Part shown: positions 20,063 to 30,586 of the stretch, in pieces | Layout: each line of letters begins with the position of its first letter | Numbering within the stretch: position 1 is the stretch's first letter | From: Legionella saoudiensis | GTDB lineage: Bacteria; Pseudomonadota; Gammaproteobacteria; Legionellales; Legionellaceae | Direction of reading: 5' to 3' | Assembly (NCBI RefSeq): GCF_001465875.1 | Contig: NZ_LN901324.1 | Span: 372,001-436,000 of the forward strand | DNA length: 64,000 bases | The notes under the pieces: generated by a model | Databases searched by the model: none | Seen by the model: only the letters and a program-made list of their open reading frames with translations | Told to the model about the DNA's origin: nothing | Program-made: the position numbers and the translations under genes

Positions 20063-20847
20063 GATGCATCACTAAAGACTTGGCAGCCCAGATGGAAGGG
20101 TGTATTAAACAGACTCATATAGAAGTGACCAAGCTATATCCTCAAGGAAAAATATTAAATGTTAATGGCGGAGCCGCTTGTTTTTCCGGCTCTGATTCTT
20201 ACCTATCTCAGGTGGTAGGGTGGGGATTTACGACTGAGCCGAAACAGTTTAAATCTGAGATAGAAGGCATTGAACAGTTTTATCTGAACCAAAGTCATGG
20301 ACGTGTGGATATTGAGTTATGCCCTTATGTGGGTAATGAATTAACTCTTTTTTTAAGCAAGCGAGGCTATCAGGTTACTGAGCTTAATAATGTATCGGCT
20401 TTGTGTTTAAAAGAGTACGTACCTTTCGATTATCACTCTGAGCCCTTTGAAATTAAGGAAGTACCTGGAGCTCAATTGGATGAATGGGCTACACGAGTGG
20501 CTGTAGGTTTTGGCTATCCTGATGCGCGCGAGCAGTTTTTCCAATATGTTCAGGCTAATGGCGTTAAAGCTTTTGCAGCATATGATAAGGGGAAGGTGGT
20601 TGCTGGTGCGGTCATTGCTGTGTATGGCGATTTTTGTGATTTAGGGGTTACTAGTACGCTACCTATTTACCGAGGTAAGGGATTGCAAAAAAAATTGTTA
20701 CAGGCACGACTTAATTTCGCTAAAAAATTAGGGCTTTCTTGGGCTATAGTGACAACTGAACCGGGGACTGTTTCTGATGCAAACATACAAAAGATTGGTT
20801 TTCGCTGCGCTTATACGCGCGTAAAAATGACCTGCATGTTGGATTGA
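20059..20847 (+). CDS. GNAT-family N-acetyltransferase
   Basis: A 262-residue protein with a C-terminal GNAT domain. Motif A is [19 protein letters not shown] at about 210, followed by [21 protein letters not shown], the helix that closes over acetyl-CoA. The N-terminal half may be a degenerate second GNAT fold. Substrate unknown. It overlaps pyrD by four bases, so it is co-translated as the third gene of this operon. Confidence 0.85.
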   Translation: MRCITKDLAAQMEGCIKQTHIEVTKLYPQGKILNVNGGAACFSGSDSYLSQVVGWGFTTEPKQFKSEIEGIEQFYLNQSHGRVDIELCPYVGNELTLFLSKRGYQVTELNNVSALCLKEYVPFDYHSEPFEIKEVPGAQLDEWATRVAVGFGYPDAREQFFQYVQANGVKAFAAYDKGKVVAGAVIAVYGDFCDLGVTSTLPIYRGKGLQKKLLQARLNFAKKLGLSWAIVTTEPGTVSDANIQKIGFRCAYTRVKMTCMLD

Positions 20848-20872
20848 TGGAAACGATAAGTGCTGAAATTCA

Positions 20873-20902
20873 TGTAGCCTGGCTGTCATCAGCTAGGTTA
20901 CA
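20873..20902. terminator. Hairpin after the pyrD operon
   Basis: TGTAGCCTGGCTG (20873-20885) and CAGCTAGGTTACA (20890-20902) pair over most of their length around TCAT. It starts 26 bases after the acetyltransferase stop. The arm resembles the GTAGCCTGGATG repeat family, so it may be a repeat doubling as a terminator. Confidence 0.5.
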
Positions 20903-21059
20903 TTAAACTATTAAAACAATTCTAAGTGTAACTTATTGTTTTAATATTAAAATTATGAAAAAAACACACATTAAGGGCGATCTAATGTATTGATCATTAG
21001 CACTTCGGGTTAATAAGCGATACAATCTGAGCCATTTACTAACAACCAAATTCCTTTTG

Positions 21060-22826
21060 ATGAAAACTAAACTTACGGTTAAAACCAGCGTTTTATATAA
21101 GCGTTTACTTTCTTATGTCAAGCCATTTTGGCCAGTTTTGGTATTGGGTATTGGTGCTAATATCTTTTATTCGCTAATCGATGCCGGTTTTACGTACATG
21201 ATGAGGCCATTTTTTGATAAAGGCTTTATTAACATCGATATGGAGTTCATTAAAAAAATTCCCTATATTGTTTTAATTGGGATTACCTTAAGAGGGTTAG
21301 TAAGCTCTCTGGGTAGTTATTGCATGACCTGGGTTGCTCGCTCTGTAGTTAAAGTGCTTCGAGAAAAAGTATTTACTCATGTTTCACGTTTGCCTGCTGA
21401 TTTTTATGACGAAGCTACCTCAGGTCAATTGCTGTCCAAAATTCTTTATGATGTCGAGCAGGTGGCCCAGGTTAGTGCCGAGGCTTTAACTGATTTTGTA
21501 CAAAATACCTGCTTAATTCTAGGCTTATTGACCGTTATGATGGTAATTTGTTGGCAATTATCACTCATGTTTTTATTAACCATCCCCTTTGTTGGATTTA
21601 TTGTCAGCTATACCAATAAACGTGTACGACGTATTAGTCATAAAGTGCAAAAAACGATGGGGGAAGTTACCGAGATTGCTAGTGAGGCAATTGATGGTTA
21701 CCGCGTGGTTCGTATTTTTGGTGGTCTTGATTATGAAACTACGAAATTTAGTAAAGCCATAGAGCGTTCACGACAAAATGACATGAAAGTTGCGGTAAGC
21801 AAAGCAATTAATGTGTCTGGTGTGCAAATCGTGATTGCAATTGGCATTGCCGCCATTATTGCTGCGGCAATTCAGCTCTCAACAGTTGTAATTGTATCTG
21901 CCGGTTCTTTTTTAGCGATTATTGCGGCAATGCTGCAATTAATTAAGCCGATGAAAACACTAACCACCTTAAATGCAGTAATTCAAAAAGGATTAGCTGG
22001 GGCTGAAAGCGTATTCAATTTATTAGATCAGCCCATTGAGCGCGAGCAGGGTACAGTGCTGGCACAAAGAGCACAAGGTGCGATCGCGTTTAAGCATGTT
22101 TCCTATGCATACCGTCAAGGGCAACAAGTATTACATGATGTGAGCTTTACTGCTGAGGCAGGTAAGACCATTGCTTTGGTAGGGCATTCGGGAAGTGGTA
22201 AAACCACAATTGCCAGCTTACTACCACGCTTTTATGAGATATCTCAAGGAGAGATTACCCTCGATGGTATGCCAATTAATCAAATTAATTTACGCAGTTT
22301 GCGTGAGCAAATGGCTTTGGTAAGTCAAAACGTTACCCTGTTTAATGATAGCTTAGCGAACAACATTGCTTACGGCCGTTTGGATGTGAATCGAGAACAA
22401 ATTATTCATGCAGCAAAATTAGCCTTTGCTGACGAGTTTATTAGTAAATTACCCGATGGTTATGATACACGTGTCGGTGAAAATGGTGTTTTATTATCGG
22501 GTGGACAGCGACAAAGAATTGCAATTGCACGGGCAATTTTAAAAGATGCTCCTATATTAATTTTGGATGAAGCAACATCGGCTTTAGATAGTGAGTCAGA
22601 ACGTTATATTCAAATTGCTTTGGAAGAGGTAATGAAAAATCGCACTACTTTAGTGATTGCCCATCGACTTTCTACCATTAAACATGCAGATAAAATTATC
22701 GTGATGCAACATGGGCGGATTGTTGAAGAAGGAACTCATCTAGACTTATTAGCGTTACAAGGACATTACGCCCAATTACATGGAGTGCAACAGACTAATT
22801 TACGATATGAGGAAGCGTTGATTTGA
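21060..22826 (+). CDS. msbA: Lipid A/phospholipid flippase MsbA
   Basis: A 588-residue half-transporter ABC exporter: six transmembrane helices (about 1-310) plus an ATPase. Walker [11 protein letters not shown], signature [15 protein letters not shown], Walker [13 protein letters not shown] and H-loop [14 protein letters not shown] are all intact. It flips core-lipid A across the inner membrane. The first codon is the ATG at 21060 (a TTG precedes it). The stop overlaps the start of lpxK, a gene pair conserved in gammaproteobacteria. Confidence 0.95.
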   Translation: MKTKLTVKTSVLYKRLLSYVKPFWPVLVLGIGANIFYSLIDAGFTYMMRPFFDKGFINIDMEFIKKIPYIVLIGITLRGLVSSLGSYCMTWVARSVVKVLREKVFTHVSRLPADFYDEATSGQLLSKILYDVEQVAQVSAEALTDFVQNTCLILGLLTVMMVICWQLSLMFLLTIPFVGFIVSYTNKRVRRISHKVQKTMGEVTEIASEAIDGYRVVRIFGGLDYETTKFSKAIERSRQNDMKVAVSKAINVSGVQIVIAIGIAAIIAAAIQLSTVVIVSAGSFLAIIAAMLQLIKPMKTLTTLNAVIQKGLAGAESVFNLLDQPIEREQGTVLAQRAQGAIAFKHVSYAYRQGQQVLHDVSFTAEAGKTIALVGHSGSGKTTIASLLPRFYEISQGEITLDGMPINQINLRSLREQMALVSQNVTLFNDSLANNIAYGRLDVNREQIIHAAKLAFADEFISKLPDGYDTRVGENGVLLSGGQRQRIAIARAILKDAPILILDEATSALDSESERYIQIALEEVMKNRTTLVIAHRLSTIKHADKIIVMQHGRIVEEGTHLDLLALQGHYAQLHGVQQTNLRYEEALI

Positions 22827-23797
22827 TGTCTTCATTCATCGAAAATTTATGGTATGGAAATCATGCATTGCGATGGGTTCTCAGCCCTTTTTCTTGGGTT
22901 TACCAGTGTATTACTTCTTTTCGGCGTTGGTACTTAGAGCGTTATTGTCAAATTAAATGTCCAGTACCCTTAATTGTTGTAGGGAATATCAGCGTAGGTG
23001 GAGTAGGTAAAACACCTTTGGTTGTTGAATTAGCCCGGCAATTCCAAGCTAAAGGATTATCTGTAGGTATTGTGAGTCGTGGGTATGGGGCAGCAATAAA
23101 AACTTTTCCTTATGAAGTTCGTGTTCAAGATGGAGCGAATGGCGTGGGAGATGAGCCCTTATTATTGGCACAACGAACTCAATGCCCTGTGGTAATTGCA
23201 CCGAAGCGCACCGAAGCCGTGCAGTATCTTTTAGAAAAACATCAGTGTCAAATCATCATCAGTGATGACGGGTTACAACATTATCGCATGGGGCGTGCGA
23301 TTGAAATCGCAGTAATCGATGGAACCCGCGGCTTAGGAAATGGTTTGTGTTTACCTGCAGGCCCCCTGCGGGAACCTGCCGCTCGTTTAGACCAAGTTGA
23401 TTTTATTATTGTAAACCAGGGTCGCTGGAAAAATGCCTATCCGATGCAGCTAAGGCCTGGTAAAATAACGCAACTTAGTACTGGCAAAGAAATAAATCCA
23501 CAGTCAGTTAATGGAAAATGGGAAGCGATTGCCGCAATAGGGAATCCGCAACGTTTTTATTCCACTTTAAGTCAATTAGAGATAGAATTCGATACCTGTT
23601 CTTATCCAGATCATTATCAGTTTAAGCCGCAGGATCTGAACTATTTGAGCTCGCCTATTATTATGACCGAAAAGGATGCAGTAAAATGCCGCTCATTTAG
23701 TTCTGATAATATGTATTATTTGCCCGTAAACGCAGTATTGGATGATGCATTTTGGAACGCATTGTGGTCACATCAACAGTTAAAAGGTTATTACTAA
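22826..23797 (+). CDS. lpxK: Tetraacyldisaccharide 4'-kinase LpxK
   Basis: A 323-residue inner-membrane kinase that adds the 4'-phosphate of lipid A. The P-loop [17 protein letters not shown] and the catalytic [13 protein letters not shown] segment are intact, with a membrane-associating N-terminal helix. The ATG at 22826 overlaps the msbA TGA. It works in the same pathway as MsbA, phosphorylating the precursor before flipping. Confidence 0.95.
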   Translation: MSSFIENLWYGNHALRWVLSPFSWVYQCITSFRRWYLERYCQIKCPVPLIVVGNISVGGVGKTPLVVELARQFQAKGLSVGIVSRGYGAAIKTFPYEVRVQDGANGVGDEPLLLAQRTQCPVVIAPKRTEAVQYLLEKHQCQIIISDDGLQHYRMGRAIEIAVIDGTRGLGNGLCLPAGPLREPAARLDQVDFIIVNQGRWKNAYPMQLRPGKITQLSTGKEINPQSVNGKWEAIAAIGNPQRFYSTLSQLEIEFDTCSYPDHYQFKPQDLNYLSSPIIMTEKDAVKCRSFSSDNMYYLPVNAVLDDAFWNALWSHQQLKGYY

Positions 23798-23798
23798 T

Positions 23799-24719
23799 AT
23801 GTTACCTATTCGACGTTGTGCTTTTTTGTTTGGGATCTTGTTGTTCATTAGTACTTGCTTGTTTGCAGCTGCAACAGAAGAAATAAAACCTGAAAACAAA
23901 CCAGTTGGTCCAACCATTGGCAGTTGGACTTTTTCGGGAATGGTTAATAATGAAAGTGGTGATAAGTACGGCTATTTTTTTGAGATGCAACGTCAAGGCG
24001 AGAAGTTCCATACTAAAGCAGCACTGATTGATGGTCAGACCAATCAGCTTGTATTTTTCTATGAAGGTAATGAAAAAATTGAACAATCCTCTACCTCTTC
24101 TTTAGACTGGCACGTGGGCCATTCATTTATCCGTTATAATCCCATTAATGACAGTTGGATTTTTGGAGTCAAGGATCAGGATAAGAAAGGATTTAATTTT
24201 AAAGTCGATATGCTAAAACAAGAAAATCACAGCAGTGAAACTTTAGTTTTACGTCCAGGGGTTAAATTACAAGCGTTACAAACCAGCCAATTAAACGGGC
24301 ATATTCAGGTTGATGGCAAAGAGCAGTTTGTAACCGGAAATAAAACTTGGTTTGGTAAGTTGGTTTTAAGTGAAGGTCAAAAAGACTCACATGATATTAG
24401 CACTACCTTTTGCCGTTTAAATGATGATAATGGCTTTTATTCTGCGAACTTAAAAGAAAAAGATGCAACCAGTGCCGCGGTGGCAGGTTGGCTTGATCCT
24501 ACCGGGAACAGGGTAAAAATGTCGCAATTTGTTTCCATTAAATCTTTAGATAAAGATCAATGCATTGTTAATGTAGGACTTCCTAAATTAACTTTAAAAT
24601 TGTTAAATACATTGAAATCGGATGATTCCTCTCATTCTATTGCTGGTTTTTCCAAAGAAAATAAAGGCGCTTTTTGTTTTGTAACAGAGCAATCCTTTAA
24701 AGAGCAAGCGACTGCATAA
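23799..24719 (+). CDS. Predicted periplasmic protein of unknown function
   Basis: A 306-residue protein with a Sec signal peptide ending about CLFAAA (residues 22-27). The body is rich in beta-type segments (SWTFSGMVNNESGDKYGYFFEMQRQGEKFH), resembling domains of the AttH/hydroxyneurosporene-synthase lipocalin-like kind, but I do not assign a family. The ATG follows the lpxK stop by one base, so it is probably co-expressed with msbA-lpxK. A role in envelope or lipid handling is inferred from position only. Confidence 0.75.
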   Translation: MLPIRRCAFLFGILLFISTCLFAAATEEIKPENKPVGPTIGSWTFSGMVNNESGDKYGYFFEMQRQGEKFHTKAALIDGQTNQLVFFYEGNEKIEQSSTSSLDWHVGHSFIRYNPINDSWIFGVKDQDKKGFNFKVDMLKQENHSSETLVLRPGVKLQALQTSQLNGHIQVDGKEQFVTGNKTWFGKLVLSEGQKDSHDISTTFCRLNDDNGFYSANLKEKDATSAAVAGWLDPTGNRVKMSQFVSIKSLDKDQCIVNVGLPKLTLKLLNTLKSDDSSHSIAGFSKENKGAFCFVTEQSFKEQATA

Positions 24720-24772
24720 TGAATTTGTTCTCAATTTAGGCCTTGTATGAGATTGTCTAGGAATGACCAGTA

Positions 24773-24823
24773 CTGGGTTGGGAAACCCAGCATCAATTGA
24801 ATTTACTGGGCTTAAAGGCCCAG
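24773..24823. terminator. Double hairpin between convergent genes
   Basis: CTGGGTT/AACCCAG (24773-24779/24784-24790) and CTGGGC/GCCCAG (24806-24811/24818-24823) form two adjacent stems. The CTGGGCTTAA arm recalls the element at 13517-13585. Position between two converging stop codons suggests bidirectional termination. Confidence 0.6.
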
Positions 24824-24824
24824 C

Positions 24825-26105
24825 TTACGGTTGCCCTTCAATCTGTAAGCTAGGATTATCATTGGGAATATTCTCTATTCCATTGCCATCCTTCTCTGGG
24901 AGGCATTGTGACAAAATACTGGCAATAACCAATGCTATCGGAACAGTCAAAAGTGCAAATTGGTAATCAGCTAAAGCATAATGTCCTGAATTATTACTCG
25001 AATGATCTAACAGAAAGCCTACTAGTGGCTGCATGAGTGGTGCTGAGAGCATTCCTAAGGTGTTTGTAAATCCAGTACATGCAGATAATGACTCTACTGG
25101 AGCAAGTTCATTAGCAATAGTAAATGCAAGCATATAAGCGCCACAAAGTAAACCAATCATAAAGAGCAGGAGTCCAGTAATCAGGGTACTGTGCATAGGC
25201 AAATAAAGAACTACTAAGAGTAGTAGCGCTGTTGAAATGCAGGAAAAATGAATTAGCGGTTTACGTTTGCTAAGTATGATGGACAACCAACCATAAATAG
25301 GGCAGCTTAAGCCTGCCCCGAATAAAACCATTGAGGTTAGAATACTTGCTGTTTTAATATCGCAATGTAATTTAAGTTGAATAAAAGGAACGGCCCACAT
25401 TGCCGCAAAAACAGTAATTACGGAAAACTCCAGCCCGACAAATAAGCCATTAATCCAAACCAATTTATCTTTTAGCATGAACACTAATTGCTTGTTATAT
25501 TGTTGTTGGTTTTGCGGTTCAGGCTTATTGCTCGGGATAACCAAACGGCATAAGCTGGCAATGAATATTCCTGTAATGCCCGCAAGAGCAATAAAATACC
25601 GCCAGCTAATTTGGCTAATCAGAGCCCCCATGCCTATCATTCCGGTAACGGTAACAGTAAACCCTAAGGTTTCAGACAAACCTATCATAAATGCGTATTG
25701 TTTTAGGGGGAAATTTTGTCTTAGGACTCGCGTTAAACCGACAAAAGCAAAGGCAGAACCGGTACCAATAATGAGCCGACCAAAAAATAAAACAGGCAGA
25801 GTATGCCCCATAGAAAAGATAAAACAACCACAGGCGCATAACAGTGCATTTACGGATAATAAGGTGCGAGTATTATAGCGATCAAACAGTAAGCCTACAG
25901 GGATTTGTAAGCTGGTATAAACATAGTAAAATGAACTGCTTAACAGACCTGCAGTAAATGCAGACAGACCTTGTTCGTGCATGATGGCACCGATAACGAT
26001 ACCAGATGATAATTGTAAAAAAAATTGAAATAATAAAAAAGAAACGCCAACTAACCAAATAATAATACTTTTTGAGTTCTGTGATGATATATTCAATACG
26101 ATCAT
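24825..26105 (-). CDS. Major facilitator superfamily transporter
   Basis: A 426-residue inner-membrane protein with about 12 hydrophobic helices. The conserved loop between helices 2 and 3 is GLLFDRYNTRT, and helix 4 has FFGRLIIGTGSAFAFVG. The closest general type is the nitrate/sugar-phosphate/drug MFS group, a large set of which Legionella uses for nutrient uptake. No substrate can be named. It is monocistronic. Confidence 0.88.
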   Translation of the reverse strand: MIVLNISSQNSKSIIIWLVGVSFLLFQFFLQLSSGIVIGAIMHEQGLSAFTAGLLSSSFYYVYTSLQIPVGLLFDRYNTRTLLSVNALLCACGCFIFSMGHTLPVLFFGRLIIGTGSAFAFVGLTRVLRQNFPLKQYAFMIGLSETLGFTVTVTGMIGMGALISQISWRYFIALAGITGIFIASLCRLVIPSNKPEPQNQQQYNKQLVFMLKDKLVWINGLFVGLEFSVITVFAAMWAVPFIQLKLHCDIKTASILTSMVLFGAGLSCPIYGWLSIILSKRKPLIHFSCISTALLLLVVLYLPMHSTLITGLLLFMIGLLCGAYMLAFTIANELAPVESLSACTGFTNTLGMLSAPLMQPLVGFLLDHSSNNSGHYALADYQFALLTVPIALVIASILSQCLPEKDGNGIENIPNDNPSLQIEGQP

Positions 26106-26576
26106 GCCCCATATTAAGCCGTGTACTTAGAATACACATTTTAACTAAAAGCCGGAATATATAGGATTGCGCGTGATGTGTAAATTTATTTTAGGTGTAG
26201 AACTTAATTATCCTTATTTTACAAACCAGGACTGAATTATTTCTAATGGAAGCACAAAATTAATTGGCATCTTGTTATTCAATACTTCTTCAGCACTAAA
26301 ATTGGGAACCAAATTCATCACAGACGCTAAGGTTAGCTAGGATTTTTGTTTTTAAAGCAAGGCTTTGCACTGTTGTGAAAGAAATCCCCACCCCCATGTC
26401 GGTAAACGAAACCGGGTTGTATATTTAAGGGATTTTGTAGGCTGGTGCTGAGTGCAACGAAGCCCGGCGCCGAGGCTCAATGCCACATCCATGCTGGGCT
26501 TCGCGATGCTTAGCACTAGCCTATACTTCATGCTTGAGCTTAAGGGAGTGTCATTAGTTGCAAACCAGGTTTCATT
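26106..26576. other. 471-base intergenic gap without a gene
   Basis: It separates the MFS gene from the large C58-like protein gene; both are on the minus strand. The only structure I see is the palindromic element at 26437-26524. No reading frame in either strand looks coding. Confidence 0.6.
26437..26524. repeat. Palindromic element (GTAGGCT type)
   Basis: GTAGGCTGGTGCTGAG at the left end pairs with the CTTAGCACTAGCCTA right end. Inner arms CGAAGCCCGGC and GCTGGGCTTCG also pair. It lies 53-140 bases beyond the stop codon of the 1297-residue protein gene and may stop its transcript. Confidence 0.7.
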
Positions 26577-29500
26577 TTAAGGCATAGATGCCAGCTTATC
26601 TTTGTTCTCTCCACTAAACAAATGAGTAAGCCAATGCCAAAAGCCAGTTGGTTGTGCAGGTTCTTGAGCTTGGAAAAACGAATGCTGTTCTAAAGCACTT
26701 CGTGGCTTACATATTTTTCTTAAACTTGCTAGTTCTTCTTGGAATAGGTCTGCTGTTGCGGCTGAATCATTCGCGTTTGCTTTTTTGTTAATACGCTCAA
26801 TAATGTCGTCTAATTGAGATAAGTGTTTACTTAAGCGGGAGTTTTTGATACTTCTTTTTAATTGCTCTTTGGCACTTTGCTCATTACTAAATTGAAGCCC
26901 TTGAACCATATCCTTTTTAAATTGCTTGCTGTGTGCATTAATTAAAATAGCATATTCAATTACATAAATTTCTTCTTTAGTTTCTGCTGACTTAATGAGG
27001 TTTTCGTAATGTTCAGCTCGCGTTTTGCCACGTTTATAATCAAAAAGATAAGAGAAATAACCTAAGGTCTTATCTCTATGGCTGAGATAATGCTCAATCG
27101 CTTGGGTGCATTTTTCTTGTTGTGTTGTTAACTCGCTAAAGGCATGGCGATAAATTTGATTATTCAAATTAAGATTGGTTTCAATCATTGCTAATTCAAT
27201 GCTCGTTAGACCTTCTTGGATTGCCTGATTCCAGGGCGATGCAATTTGCTGCAGTGCATTAGTACTCTGAGCTAAAAGCAAATTAAATAAGCGAGGTCGC
27301 ATATCCTCTTTATCGAAATGAAGCTTTAAATTTGCAATATAAGCCTTCATAATTTGGCCAGACTGTTCCTGGATTTGTTTTTGCTGTTCCGTATTCAGAT
27401 CATTTAATTGAGATTGTTCCAATAGATTAGCAACAACATCCCATTTCTGTTGGCCCAGAGCTTCAGAGAGTAAGGCCTCTAATGTATATTTTCGCAGAAA
27501 AAGAGGTAATATTTTGGCTGTAGTTACTGGATTTTGTAAGTACGTTAGTACATTTTCATCCACATGCTCAGGTAAATCATTTGCCTCACCAAACATGATA
27601 TGAAACCGCTCTTCATTTTGTTCTTTTAGTGCTCGTTTTAAAGGTGATAAATAGAGGCTAGTTTTTTGAAACCTATGATCTGTTTCTGGATGCTTAATGG
27701 TGTTTAGAAGTTCTTCTCTTGGGTTTTTTAATCCTATTTTTAATAAAAGTTGATACAGTCTGCCATAGCCTTGCTGATAAGTGATTTCAAAATAAGTAGA
27801 TTGAGGCTGTTCATCAAAAAGCTGTCTAATTGCCTCACTTGTTTCCTCGGTATCAAGGCTAGGTTCTTTGGCAAGCAGCAAGTTTGCTATTTTTCCTTGC
27901 TTTAGCGCGCAACTATAAAGAAAAAGCGCTTTATAATCTAAGCCTAAATCAATTGATGATTGGAGCAGATTTTCGATGACCTCATAATGCCCGCGAGTAA
28001 TAGCTTGTTCAACTAAGCTTATCAGCGGTTGTTCCAGTGTAGCAATACGTTCAGCAGTTAAAAATTTTTCTACTAAATCTTTTTTGTTATTAATAAGCGA
28101 CGCAATCAACAGTTCTTCAGATTGTTTGCGTGTGAGCTCACGTTCCTCAGGGGCCAAATGAATAACCGCATCCAACAAGTTATTTTGAATTAATAGCGGA
28201 ATTAATTCTGGTCTTTGTTTTAATTGAGGATATATTTTAATTAACTGTATTACGGCCTCTTCATTTTTATCGCTAATTAAGTCATCGCATAGTTCATTTA
28301 ATTCTTTTGCAGTCCAATGAACGTTCTGGGTTAATGCGCTTGCCAAGTGAAGTAATTTTTGTTTAAAACAATTCGCAATAAATGTTTTATTTTCTGGCTC
28401 TTGCCGTTCGACGATTAGTACTCCAGGAGGAATAAAACGGGCAGCCTGATTTAATTTTTTTAATGCAGGGTTGTTATTTAATGAATTATTCAAGGCAACA
28501 TTAAAAAATTGTGGAGCATGTTGTGCATAATGTCTGGCCACAGGCACAAGGTTCATGCGTAGACTACTGTCCACAATATATTGTCTTACTTCTGGCTTTG
28601 CAGTATCAAATGAATTAAAAATGATGGAGTAATCATTATTATTACGACATAAAGCTAATAGTTTATCAATATTTTTTCCTAAGGGGAGAACATTAAAACC
28701 GATGTCTGCAAGAATATTCAACATAGTTAAATTTTCTTTCGTCAATGCCTCTTCATAAAAGTGCTGTAAAGTATCCACATCAATAGAATATCCACATTCC
28801 AGCAATTTATTATGCAGCCACATGCTCATTTCGGCATTATCATCCATAAGTGCAATTATTAGTGCACTTTGTAACTGCTCTTGGGAAAAATTAGCAGGCG
28901 CCGCTTTAATAAGATACTCTTTATGCAGAAAGACCAAAATCCCTAGAAGAGAAACAGACCCGATTTGTGTCCTTAGGTCGAGTTCTTGAGCTTGCCCTTT
29001 TGTAATTTGCTCCCATAGATTTTGTTGCTTGCTGCATTCCATCCAGGCATTTGCCATTAATTTAAATATGGATTTATCTTTTCTATTCATGCAGCGTGGC
29101 AGCAGTTGATTATCTTGGATATTTGGAATAAATCCCTTATCGAGCAGTTTTTTTAAACTAGCAACACCAATATGCGTAATTACGTTGGGAGTAAAAACAG
29201 TGGTTCGATATTTTGAAGCGATAGGAATGTTAAGTAGTATATCTAATAATTGCTGTTGATTAGTAATTGCAGCATATTGGATATGTTTTACTAGCTCTTC
29301 AGAGGGTAGGGTACTTAAAAAATGTTCGAGTTTTATTGAGTTATTATTGTGTACGAGCGTTAGAAAGTGCAAATGATTAAGATAGGTTTGATGCTCTTGG
29401 GTAAGTCCTAAGTGTTCGCAGAGGCTTAAAAATTCGCTAAAATCAGCTATTGTTTTCATGCATCGCGTATGGTCGGTTACCGGACTAATAAGTAATTGCT

Positions 29501-30470
29501 GGATTTGGTTTTTTAAAAGGGCTTGCCCTTCGGCGCTAGGATAGTGTCTTTGATAATGAGTAATCAGTTTATTGGTAGCTTCAATATTTCCCACATAAAA
29601 ATTAATCCCAATACTTCGGAGTAAAGCTTTTTGCACAGCGGCGGATTTGGGTTGCTTTAACAATAATTCGATGACTTCTTGAATTAAATGGGCCTTAGTT
29701 AAATCATCCCAATAAGCAGCATCTTTCTGGGTTAAATAATCTAGGGTTGAAATGTCATGTGCTACAGCTGCAAATTCACAGGCATGTTGTTCTGTTTGGC
29801 TCATCGGTCTTGGTCTGACCAGCCGATGAAGTTCGGTTGGAGTAGGGTAGGTTACTGCGGATGAATTGGGATTTGCAAAGGCACGAATGGTAAGGCCAAA
29901 CACTTTATTTTTATACCCGAAGCAATTTTTAAATTCTTGAATGACCTCTTGGGCTGATGCAAACTCTTTTGTTCTTTGTTGGTAGTTGGGATCATAGATA
30001 GAATAGTTCCCATTTTTAAAGGAAACCGCAATCGCATGATCGTTGCTGCAAATATAATAAGCCCTATCACCATGGGTAATTTGCTCCAGGATTTGCGCCC
30101 ATTCCTGTTCTTCAGCTATTAAGCCAAAATTAAACTCATTACTCAGAGGTTTCGTACCGATATGGAGTATTCGGTCCAAATCACCTTGAATCAGTTGATG
30201 TCCACTATAGTCTTCGGGGTTGTATACCTTCTCTATTTGTATAATAAAATCATCAACTACTGGGTCATTGCCGATGCGATAATTCGGAGGTAAATTTGCT
30301 AAACGTTCAATGATGGAAAAAAATTGATGAGTTTTGTTTTCAACACTGTATTTGACATACAAGCCGGCAAGGCCTGCGCAAACACCAGAACGATTTAAGA
30401 AAAATTCACTATTTTTTTTCTGTCGCAGACATAGATTAACTGCATTAATAATTCGAATTTGGCTTGGCAT
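26577..30470 (-). CDS. Large YopT/C58-like protease-solenoid protein; effector candidate
   Basis: A 1297-residue cytosolic-type protein. The first ~170 residues resemble C58 (YopT/AvrPphB) cysteine proteases: Cys31 in SGVCAGLAGLYVKY, His145 in SNDHAIAVSF and Asp160 in YSIYDPNY. Spacing (114, then 15) is close to that of YopT. YopT cleaves prenylated Rho GTPases; the target here is unknown. Residues about 215-1090 are a chain of helical pairs such as GHYEVIENLLQSSIDLG, resembling degenerate ankyrin repeats. The C-terminal ~200 residues are charged and helical and end near FWHWLTHLFSG. No signal peptide is present. The architecture fits a Dot/Icm effector; secretion and proteolysis are inferred. 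Confidence 0.85.
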   Translation of the reverse strand: MPSQIRIINAVNLCLRQKKNSEFFLNRSGVCAGLAGLYVKYSVENKTHQFFSIIERLANLPPNYRIGNDPVVDDFIIQIEKVYNPEDYSGHQLIQGDLDRILHIGTKPLSNEFNFGLIAEEQEWAQILEQITHGDRAYYICSNDHAIAVSFKNGNYSIYDPNYQQRTKEFASAQEVIQEFKNCFGYKNKVFGLTIRAFANPNSSAVTYPTPTELHRLVRPRPMSQTEQHACEFAAVAHDISTLDYLTQKDAAYWDDLTKAHLIQEVIELLLKQPKSAAVQKALLRSIGINFYVGNIEATNKLITHYQRHYPSAEGQALLKNQIQQLLISPVTDHTRCMKTIADFSEFLSLCEHLGLTQEHQTYLNHLHFLTLVHNNNSIKLEHFLSTLPSEELVKHIQYAAITNQQQLLDILLNIPIASKYRTTVFTPNVITHIGVASLKKLLDKGFIPNIQDNQLLPRCMNRKDKSIFKLMANAWMECSKQQNLWEQITKGQAQELDLRTQIGSVSLLGILVFLHKEYLIKAAPANFSQEQLQSALIIALMDDNAEMSMWLHNKLLECGYSIDVDTLQHFYEEALTKENLTMLNILADIGFNVLPLGKNIDKLLALCRNNNDYSIIFNSFDTAKPEVRQYIVDSSLRMNLVPVARHYAQHAPQFFNVALNNSLNNNPALKKLNQAARFIPPGVLIVERQEPENKTFIANCFKQKLLHLASALTQNVHWTAKELNELCDDLISDKNEEAVIQLIKIYPQLKQRPELIPLLIQNNLLDAVIHLAPEERELTRKQSEELLIASLINNKKDLVEKFLTAERIATLEQPLISLVEQAITRGHYEVIENLLQSSIDLGLDYKALFLYSCALKQGKIANLLLAKEPSLDTEETSEAIRQLFDEQPQSTYFEITYQQGYGRLYQLLLKIGLKNPREELLNTIKHPETDHRFQKTSLYLSPLKRALKEQNEERFHIMFGEANDLPEHVDENVLTYLQNPVTTAKILPLFLRKYTLEALLSEALGQQKWDVVANLLEQSQLNDLNTEQQKQIQEQSGQIMKAYIANLKLHFDKEDMRPRLFNLLLAQSTNALQQIASPWNQAIQEGLTSIELAMIETNLNLNNQIYRHAFSELTTQQEKCTQAIEHYLSHRDKTLGYFSYLFDYKRGKTRAEHYENLIKSAETKEEIYVIEYAILINAHSKQFKKDMVQGLQFSNEQSAKEQLKRSIKNSRLSKHLSQLDDIIERINKKANANDSAATADLFQEELASLRKICKPRSALEQHSFFQAQEPAQPTGFWHWLTHLFSGENKDKLASMP

Positions 30471-30479
30471 AAGAACCTA

Positions 30480-30511
30480 GATTACAATGAACCGTTGGTA
30501 AAATTGTAATC
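30480..30511. promoter_or_regulatory. Inverted repeat upstream of the C58-like gene
   Basis: GATTACAAT (30480-30488) and ATTGTAATC (30503-30511) are perfect 9-bp arms with a 14-base spacer, starting 10 bases before the start codon of the minus-strand gene. This is the size and position of a dimeric regulator site, or a stem in the mRNA leader. No known regulator is assigned. Confidence 0.4.
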
Positions 30512-30586
30512 AATCTGTTCTTGAAATACAATTTATTTTAAGAAAGGTAGTGTTTTGCGCAGATTAAGCATGCTTACAATAGTCTG

